A stretch of DNA of 64,000 bases from DASZTV01 sp035550655 (lineage in GTDB: Bacteria > Actinomycetota > Actinomycetes > JAFAQI01), in contig DASZOU010000032.1 of the NCBI GenBank assembly GCA_035550655.1, positions 62,001 through 126,000 of the forward strand, given 5' to 3'. Positions 58,190-64,000 of this stretch are shown piece by piece. A program made the position numbers and the translations under genes. Numbering within the stretch: position 1 is the stretch's first letter; each line of letters starts with the position of its first letter. The notes below the pieces were generated by a model. The model was not told the origin of the DNA, made no database searches, and saw only the letters and a program-made list of their open reading frames with translations.

Positions 58190-58196
58190 GCCGCCG

Positions 58197-59270
58197 ATGA
58201 CCAGCGCGGAGGGCGCCGAGGGTCTGGTGGCGGCTGCCGCCGGGCCGGACGACGAGCTCGCCGATGCCGCGCTGCGGCCCAAGCGGCTCGAGGACTTCGT
58301 CGGCCAGCAGCGCGTCCGCGAGCAGCTGTCGGTCGTGCTGGACGCCGCGCGTGGCCGCGGCCGCCCCCCGGACCACGTGCTGCTCTCCGGCTCGCCGGGC
58401 CTCGGCAAGACAACGCTCGCAATGATCATCGCCAACGAGCTCGGCGCACCGCTGCGAATCACGAGCGGGCCGGCGATCGAGCGGGCCGGCGACCTGGCCG
58501 CGCTGCTGTCGACCTTGAGCGAAGGCGAGGTCCTGTTCCTCGACGAGATCCACCGGATGGCGCGCCCGGCAGAGGAGATGCTCTACGTCGCGATGGAGGA
58601 CTTCCGGGTCGACGTCGTCGTCGGCAAGGGTCCGGGTGCGACCGCGATTCCGCTGGACGTCGCACCATTCACCCTGGTGGGTGCGACGACGCGCGCCGGC
58701 TTGTTGCCAGGGCCGTTGCGCGACCGGTTCGGCTTCGTCGCCCATCTCGACTTCTACGATCCGGCGGAGCTGGAGACGGTGCTGCGGCGCAGCGCGTCAT
58801 TGCTGGGTGTCACGCTCACCGCGGACGGCGCCGGTGAGATCGGCGGCCGGGCCCGCGGTACGCCGCGAATCGCGAACCGGCTGCTGCGTCGGGTCCGTGA
58901 CTACGCGGAGGTGAAGGCCGACGGCGTCGTCAACCGTGACGTCGCCCGGTCGGCACTGACGATGTACGAGGTCGACGAGCTCGGGCTGGACCGGCTGGAC
59001 CGGGCCGTGCTGGAGGCACTGCTGGTCCGCTTCGGCGGTGGGCCGGTCGGCCTGAGCACGCTGGCCGTCGCGGTCGCCGAGGAGCCGGAAACCGTGGAGA
59101 CCGTCGCGGAGCCGTTTCTGGTGCGCGCCGGGATGCTCGCCCGCACCCCCCGCGGCCGGGTGGCGACCCCCGCGGCCTGGCGGCATCTGGGGCTCGTGCC
59201 GCGCCTCGGGGGCGTCGGCGCCGACACGTTGCCGCTGCTCGATCTCGAGGTGGAGACGCCTGGGGTCTAG
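58197..59270 (+). CDS. ruvB: Holliday junction DNA helicase subunit RuvB
   Basis: A 357-residue AAA+ motor. Walker A is LLSGSPGLGKTTLAM (Lys71) and Walker B is EVLFLDEIHRM. Sensor 1 and the arginine finger lie in LVGATTRAGLLPGPLRDRFGF. The C-terminal winged helix contains EPFLVRAGMLARTPRGRVAT. The DFVGQ motif near residue 33 is typical. It completes ruvCAB, with yajC and the Sec genes downstream after a 121-bp gap. Confidence 0.97.
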   Translation: MTSAEGAEGLVAAAAGPDDELADAALRPKRLEDFVGQQRVREQLSVVLDAARGRGRPPDHVLLSGSPGLGKTTLAMIIANELGAPLRITSGPAIERAGDLAALLSTLSEGEVLFLDEIHRMARPAEEMLYVAMEDFRVDVVVGKGPGATAIPLDVAPFTLVGATTRAGLLPGPLRDRFGFVAHLDFYDPAELETVLRRSASLLGVTLTADGAGEIGGRARGTPRIANRLLRRVRDYAEVKADGVVNRDVARSALTMYEVDELGLDRLDRAVLEALLVRFGGGPVGLSTLAVAVAEEPETVETVAEPFLVRAGMLARTPRGRVATPAAWRHLGLVPRLGGVGADTLPLLDLEVETPGV

Positions 59271-59391
59271 GCACAGGCACCGTTGCGTGACGCCTGCTCA
59301 GGTTCGCGTAGGGGGCTGACCCGTAGACTGACGCCCCGGCTGGCCGGTCCGACCGCTGCCAGGAACCCCATCTAAGGAGAGTGCGGGGCGA

Positions 59392-59829
59392 GTGCACGCC
59401 AGTCTGCTCAACGCTGTCGTGGCTGCCGTGCATGCCGCGGGAAGCACCGGTGGGAGCACAAGCAGCGGCGGGGGCGGCAGCAGCTTCGCACCGTTCCTGT
59501 TCCTTCTGGTGATCTTCCTCGCCGGGTATCTGCTGTTCATCCGGCCGGCGCGCAACCGGCAGCGGGCAGCGGTCGATCAGCGCCGCAAGGTCTCGGTCGG
59601 CGACGAGATCATCACGACCTCCGGCCTGATTGCGACCGTGGTCGATGTCGGCGAGGACGCGCTGACGTTGGAGATCGCGCCCGGCGTACGAGCTCGCTAC
59701 GTCCCAGCCGCGATTCTGCGCGTGATGTCCGACGAGCCGGAGGGGGACCCGGCAGCCGACGTCACCAACCATGAGGTCATCGAGCCCGACGAGCCCGGTG
59801 ACGGCAACGATGGGTCGACCGCGACCTAG
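59392..59829 (+). CDS. yajC: Preprotein translocase accessory subunit YajC
   Basis: A 145-residue protein from GTG 59392. It has a Gly/Ser-rich start, one membrane helix (FLFLLVIFLAGYLLFIRPA) and the YajC signature RRKVSVGDEIITTSGLIATV. An acidic tail of about 45 residues follows (NHEVIEPDEPGDGN). It forms a complex with SecD and SecF, whose genes follow. AAGGAGAG precedes the start by about 14 nt. A TAGACT hexamer at 59325-59330 may be a -10. Confidence 0.92.
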   Translation: MHASLLNAVVAAVHAAGSTGGSTSSGGGGSSFAPFLFLLVIFLAGYLLFIRPARNRQRAAVDQRRKVSVGDEIITTSGLIATVVDVGEDALTLEIAPGVRARYVPAAILRVMSDEPEGDPAADVTNHEVIEPDEPGDGNDGSTAT

Positions 59830-59883
59830 CCGGCAACGAGCAGGACAGCCGGCGTTCCCGATCCCTGAAAGGTAGACAGACTC

Positions 59884-61692
59884 GTGGCACAAGCCACCAA
59901 ACAACGGCCCGGACGGTCCCTTTTGGGCGTTGTGATCGTGATCGCCGCGTTGTACCTCGGCCTGATCCCGGGGCCGTCGTTCACGCCGGCGCTCGGGTTG
60001 GACCTGCGGGGCGGCACCGAGGTGACGCTGACCGCCTCGGGTCTGGGGGGCAAGGCCGTCAGCAAGAGTGCCCTGAACCAAGCGGTGAACATCATCCGCA
60101 AGCGCGTCGACGCGCTGGGTGTCGCGGGCGCCGAGGTCAACACCCAGGGCAGCAACCACATCATCGTCTCCGTGCCCGGCAAGGGGCACGACCAGGTCGT
60201 GCAGACCGTCGGCCAGACCGCCCTGCTGCGTTTCCGTCAGGTCCTCGAGGTGGGGAACTACAGCCCGGTCACCGTCACGCCGACTGCATCTCCGACGTCC
60301 ATCACGGCGACCGTTTCACCCGGAGCGTCAGCGAAGGCAAGCGCTGCGGCCACCAAGTCGAGCAAGGCCAAGAAGTCCCAGGGTGATGTGATCAACCCCG
60401 CCCTGCTGGCCAAGCCGAAGCCATCGCCGAGCCCCAGCGCGAGCGCCTCGGCGAGCGCATCACCCAGCCCGAGCGCGTCCCCGACGGCTTCGTCGAGTGC
60501 CACCCCGCAGGCGGACAACCAGCCGCTTCCCGGCAGCGAGTCGCCGACGCTGTCCGTGGTCGAGGCGAGCTTTGCGTCGTGGGACTGCAGCAAGAACCCG
60601 AACCCGACCAAGGGGAATGACAACCCGAACGACTACATCATCGCCTGCGACGCGTCCCCGACCGGCGGCCTGAAGTACCTGCTCGCCCCGGCCGCACTCG
60701 AGGGAACCCAGGTCAGCAGCGCGGCAGCCGGCCTCGACACCCACGGCGTCAGCTGGACGGTGAACCTGCAGTTCAACCACAGCGGATCCAGCGCCTGGTT
60801 CGCCCTCACCAAGAAGACCTTCGAGGTCACCCACAGCGGTGACAGCGGGTTCCAGGCCGGCTGCTCCCCGCCCAAGGGGTGCAACGCGATCGCCATCACC
60901 CTCGACGGGGTGGTGCAGTCCGCGCCCGCGACGCAGCAGGACGGCCTGCCCGGCGGTCAGGCACAGATCACGGGCAACTTCAGCCAGTCGCAGGCGACGA
61001 ACCTCGCCGACGTGCTCAAGTACGGCTCGCTGCCGCTGAAGTTCACGCAGTCCGACGTGCAGACCGTCTCCGCAACGCTCGGGTCGAAGCAGCTGCGCGG
61101 CGGCCTGATCGCGGGCGCGATCGGCCTCGGCCTCGTCATCCTGTTCTCCCTGCTCTACTACCGCGCACTCGGGCTGGTGACGATCGGCAGCCTCGCCGTC
61201 TCCGGCGCCTTCCTGTACGCCGTGACGACGCTGCTCGGACACTCCTCCGTCGGCTACACACTGTCGCTGCCGGGTATCGCAGGCTTCATCGTCGCGGTCG
61301 GCATCACAGCCGACTCGTTCGTCGTCTACTTCGAACGGCTTCGTGACGAGATCCGCGAGGGCCGGCGGCTTCGTAGCGCCGTCGAGCGCGCCTGGCCGCG
61401 GGCGAGGCGCACGATCCTGTCCGCGGACACGGTGTCGCTCCTCGCAGCGCTGGTCCTCTACTTCGTCTCGATCGGTGACGTTCGGGGCTTCGCGTTCACG
61501 CTCGGGCTTTCCACGATCTCCGACCTGCTCATCGTCTTCTTCTTCACGCGGCCGCTGCTTCAGGTCCTGGGGCGGCGCCCGGCGTTCGACTCGGGGAAGG
61601 CGTGGACCGGCATCGGCCGTGCCCGCGCTGGTGTGACGCGCGACGAGGACCCAACCGGACCCAGACGTCGTACCCGCGGGAAGGAGGCCTGA
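59884..61692 (+). CDS. secD: Protein translocase subunit SecD
   Basis: A 602-residue RND-type membrane protein that uses the proton gradient to aid Sec export. It has an N-terminal helix, then the signature LGLDLRGGTEVTLTA. A large external domain holds a low-complexity insert (about residues 135-215) rich in Ser, Pro, Ala and Lys, with PSPSASASASASPSPSAS. The conserved C-terminal part has GLIAGAIGLGLVILFSLLYY and ITADSFVVYFERLRDEIREG. secF starts 1 bp after its stop. Confidence 0.95.
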   Translation: MAQATKQRPGRSLLGVVIVIAALYLGLIPGPSFTPALGLDLRGGTEVTLTASGLGGKAVSKSALNQAVNIIRKRVDALGVAGAEVNTQGSNHIIVSVPGKGHDQVVQTVGQTALLRFRQVLEVGNYSPVTVTPTASPTSITATVSPGASAKASAAATKSSKAKKSQGDVINPALLAKPKPSPSPSASASASASPSPSASPTASSSATPQADNQPLPGSESPTLSVVEASFASWDCSKNPNPTKGNDNPNDYIIACDASPTGGLKYLLAPAALEGTQVSSAAAGLDTHGVSWTVNLQFNHSGSSAWFALTKKTFEVTHSGDSGFQAGCSPPKGCNAIAITLDGVVQSAPATQQDGLPGGQAQITGNFSQSQATNLADVLKYGSLPLKFTQSDVQTVSATLGSKQLRGGLIAGAIGLGLVILFSLLYYRALGLVTIGSLAVSGAFLYAVTTLLGHSSVGYTLSLPGIAGFIVAVGITADSFVVYFERLRDEIREGRRLRSAVERAWPRARRTILSADTVSLLAALVLYFVSIGDVRGFAFTLGLSTISDLLIVFFFTRPLLQVLGRRPAFDSGKAWTGIGRARAGVTRDEDPTGPRRRTRGKEA

Positions 61693-61693
61693 C

Positions 61694-62878
61694 GTGGCGC
61701 GCAACCGTGACGACCTCGCCACCCGGCTCTACCGCGGGGAGGTCTCTTACGACTTCATCGGCAAGCGGATGTGGTGGTACATCGGCTCCGGCATCGTCAT
61801 CCTCGTCGGCATCGTCAGCCTCGCCGTCCAGGGACTGAACCCGTCGATCGACTTCAAGGGCGGCGCGCAGTTCCTCGGCCCGCTCAACGGCCACTCGATC
61901 TCCGACGTCACTGCGGCAGTGAACTCCACGGGCATCACGGCCGAGACCGTCGAGACGGTGGGTAGCGGCTCGGACACGCAGTTCAACGTCGAGACGAAGA
62001 CCCTCACCGAACCGCAGATCGAGCAGATCGAGACCGCCGTAGCGGCCAAGCTCGGCATCAAGAAGACCGACATCAGCCCGACCACCGTCGGGTCGACGTG
62101 GGGAAGTCAGATCACCCACAAGGCGATCGAGGGTCTGATCGTCTTCCTGATCGCGGTGATCATCTACCTCTCGGTGCGGTTCGAGTGGAAGATGGCGATG
62201 GCCGCGATCATCGCGCTGCTGCACGACCTCGCAGTGACGGCGGGCATCTACTCGCTGTCCGGGCTGCAGGTCAGCCCTTCGACGGTGATCGCGTTGCTCA
62301 CCATTCTCGGTTACTCGCTCTACGACACGGTTGTCGTCTTCGACAAGGTGCGCGAGAACACCGCGAGCATCGCCGGTGGCAGCCGCATGACCTTCAGTCA
62401 AGCCACCAACCTGGCCGTCAACCAGACGCTGGTGCGATCGATCAACACGTCGGCCATCGCTCTCATGCCGGTGATCGGACTGCTCGTCATCGGCGCCGGA
62501 CTGCTCGGTGCCGGCTCGCTGAAGGATCTCGCGTTCGCGCTTTTCATCGGCCTCGCGTCCGGTGCGTACTCCTCGATCTTCATCGCGTCGCCGCTGCTCT
62601 GCGAGTTCAAGGAGCGGGAGCCCACCTACCAGCAGCTCGCCAAGCGCGTCGCGGCTCGCCGCAACAAGGAAGACGCGGCCGCAGGCCCCGTGGTCACGAC
62701 GCCCGCGGGCCCGTTGCCGGCCGGCACCGTGTCCTCGATCCTCTCGCCGGATGACATCGAGGAGACGATGGCCCAGCCGGCGGAGCGCCGTACCGGCCCG
62801 CCGCCGCGGGCAGGCGCCCGGCCGGCGAACCGGCGACCGCGTGGCGGTCGCGGCGGCAGGTCGCGCAAACGCCGGTGA
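61694..62878 (+). CDS. secF: Protein translocase subunit SecF
   Basis: A 394-residue partner of SecD with six membrane helices. It has GLNPSIDFKGGAQFL near the start (SecF form of the DFKGG motif), HDLAVTAGIYSLSGLQVSP, and LLTILGYSLYDTVVVFDKVRE. A basic C-terminal tail (RPANRRPRGGRGGRSRKRR) faces the cytosol. GTG 61694 lies just after the secD stop, and AAGGAGG inside the end of secD serves as its ribosome site. It overlaps apt by 4 bp. Confidence 0.96.
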   Translation: MARNRDDLATRLYRGEVSYDFIGKRMWWYIGSGIVILVGIVSLAVQGLNPSIDFKGGAQFLGPLNGHSISDVTAAVNSTGITAETVETVGSGSDTQFNVETKTLTEPQIEQIETAVAAKLGIKKTDISPTTVGSTWGSQITHKAIEGLIVFLIAVIIYLSVRFEWKMAMAAIIALLHDLAVTAGIYSLSGLQVSPSTVIALLTILGYSLYDTVVVFDKVRENTASIAGGSRMTFSQATNLAVNQTLVRSINTSAIALMPVIGLLVIGAGLLGAGSLKDLAFALFIGLASGAYSSIFIASPLLCEFKEREPTYQQLAKRVAARRNKEDAAAGPVVTTPAGPLPAGTVSSILSPDDIEETMAQPAERRTGPPPRAGARPANRRPRGGRGGRSRKRR

Positions 62879-63408
62879 GCCCGCTCGACCTCGAGGCCGT
62901 GATGCGCACCCGGGGGCGCGACGTCGAGGGGTTCCCGGAGCCGGGGGTGACGTTCAAGGACATCACCCCCCTGCTCGCGGACCATGTCGCCTTCGCGGGT
63001 GCGGTCGACGCGATCGTGAGTCATCACGGTCGTGGCACGGTTGACAAGGTCGCCGGCATCGAGGCACGGGGATTCATCCTGGCCGCGGCCGTTGCGTACC
63101 ACTTCGGGGCGGGTTTCGTCCCGGTCCGCAAGGCGGGCAAGCTTCCGAGCGCCACGTACTCGGCGTCGTACACCTTGGAGTACGGCGAGGCCGTGCTCGA
63201 GGTGCACGCCGACTCCTTCGCGGTCGGCGACCGGGTCCTCGTCGTTGACGATGTGCTGGCCACCGGCGGGACAGTCGGTGCCGCGGTCGAGCTCGTCCGG
63301 CGGTCGGGAGCCACGGTCGTCGGGTGCAGCGTGCTGATCGAGTTGCTCGCACTCGGCGGGCGAGCCCGGCTCGGCGGCCTCGACGTGCACACCCTGCTCG
63401 CCTACTGA
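62875..63408 (+). CDS. apt: Adenine phosphoribosyltransferase
   Basis: A 177-residue purine-salvage enzyme that makes AMP from adenine and PRPP. The PRPP-binding motif is VLVVDDVLATGGTVGAA. VTFKDITPLLADH and VAGIEARGFILAAAVAY are family motifs. GTG 62875 overlaps the secF stop (GTGA). The location between secF and relA is conserved in actinobacteria. Confidence 0.96.
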   Translation: MSPLDLEAVMRTRGRDVEGFPEPGVTFKDITPLLADHVAFAGAVDAIVSHHGRGTVDKVAGIEARGFILAAAVAYHFGAGFVPVRKAGKLPSATYSASYTLEYGEAVLEVHADSFAVGDRVLVVDDVLATGGTVGAAVELVRRSGATVVGCSVLIELLALGGRARLGGLDVHTLLAY

Positions 63409-63469
63409 GCGGAAGGCGCGGCCCGTCTGCATCGTTAGACTCGATGTACGAGCAGGCGAGAGGTGAGAC

Positions 63470-64000
63470 GTGTCGTCCAGCGAGGTCGTCCCGGTTGCGG
63501 ATGACGTCGTGCCTGCGCCGGCCGACAACCTGGCGGCGGCGCCGACAGAGCTGGAGTCGGACGTTGCGGTGTCGACCGCGGCCGAGCCGATCGCCGAACC
63601 CGCCGCGGCCGCGCGAATGCGGTCGCGGCTGGCGCGGCTGTCCGGCTCGAAGGCCGGCCCGCCCAGTGACCTCGAACCGCTGCTGAAGACCCTCCGCCAG
63701 AACCATCCGAAGGCGGACACCCGGCTGATCGTCCGGGCGTACGAGGTGGCGGAGCGCAGCCATCGCGGGCAGCTACGCCGTAGCGGGGACCCGTACATCT
63801 CGCACCCGCTCGCCGTCGCCCAGATCATCGCGGAACTCGGCATGGAGCCGCCGACGCTGTGCGCCGCGTTGCTCCACGACACCGTGGAGGACACGGCGCT
63901 GTCTCTCGCGGACGTCACCCGGGACTTCGGCGAAGAGGTGGCACGCCTCGTCGACGGCGTCACCAAGCTCGACAAGGTCCGGTACGGCGAGTCCGCCGAG
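63470..64000 (+). CDS. relA: RelA/SpoT-family (p)ppGpp synthetase/hydrolase, N-terminal part (partial)
   Basis: The first 177 codons of a bifunctional Rel protein; the window ends inside the gene. An acidic, Ala/Pro-rich N-terminal extension of about 65 residues precedes the hydrolase domain. The HD-domain is clear: ERSHRGQLRRSGDPYISHPL, then CAALLHDTVEDTALSL with the metal-binding His-Asp, and VDGVTKLDKVRYG. The synthetase domain is beyond the window. Start GTG 63470 follows GAGAGGTGAG. It controls the stringent response. Confidence 0.95.
   Translation, partial: MSSSEVVPVADDVVPAPADNLAAAPTELESDVAVSTAAEPIAEPAAAARMRSRLARLSGSKAGPPSDLEPLLKTLRQNHPKADTRLIVRAYEVAERSHRGQLRRSGDPYISHPLAVAQIIAELGMEPPTLCAALLHDTVEDTALSLADVTRDFGEEVARLVDGVTKLDKVRYGESAE

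Overview
The window is 64 kb of very GC-rich DNA with dense operons, many GTG starts and GTGA or ATGA start/stop overlaps. This is the style of a high-GC actinomycete. Four features narrow it: the coproporphyrin-type heme genes (hemE, hemY, hemQ), an SsgA/SsgB-family sporulation regulator, a phosphatidylinositol mannoside (PIM) pathway, and the block thrS-HIT-pgsA-patA-pimA-pdxS-pdxT-yebC-ruvC-ruvA-ruvB, which matches the mycobacterial order. I cannot place the genus from sequence alone.

Layout. 1-8.5 kb is chromosomal: the tail of a DMT transporter, heme synthesis, a PQQ-repeat lipoprotein, MsrB/GNAT, a LigD-type primase-polymerase and a LigC-type DNA ligase. 8.8-20.6 kb is an integrated element of about 11.8 kb inserted in a sedolisin (S53) protease gene. 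21.8-37.6 kb holds secreted and membrane proteins: two ceramidase-like proteins, an SCO7613-type membrane protein, an AidB-like flavoprotein, a YihY-type membrane protein, an S55 (SpoIVB-type) protease and a large Cys-rich repeat protein. Three tRNA genes (Val, Cys, Gly) follow. 38.0-44.2 kb is a histidine-utilisation operon (hutG, a class IV PLP enzyme, hutH, hutU, hutI). SsgB-like, tRNA-Val(CAC) and a secreted protein lead to thrS. 46-64 kb is the conserved core block, ending in yajC-secD-secF-apt and the start of relA.

The most notable object is the element. It encodes a large serine integrase, an excisionase-like HTH protein, a RecA/RepA-like ATPase, a second small serine recombinase, small and large terminase subunits, an HK97-like major capsid protein, an m5C methyltransferase with a candidate restriction endonuclease, an XRE regulator and a lipoprotein. 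It has no portal, protease, tail or lysis gene that I can see. The gene order resembles the phiRv1/phiRv2 prophage-like elements of Mycobacterium tuberculosis and the capsid-encoding phage satellites. The inference is a capsid- and terminase-encoding satellite with restriction-modification cargo. Its ends share the 9-bp core CCGAACGTC. Joining the flanks restores an open S53 reading frame exactly at the GGTSASAP active-site motif, so integration removes the catalytic serine and precise excision would restore it.

Other signals: two tandem 39-bp hairpins with 13-13-13 architecture upstream of the sedolisin gene; two hairpins that cover Shine-Dalgarno sequences; a LexA-type box before ruvC; a CTG start coupled to an upstream stop; and a 28-nt G-rich leader shared by hutU and the patA-like gene.
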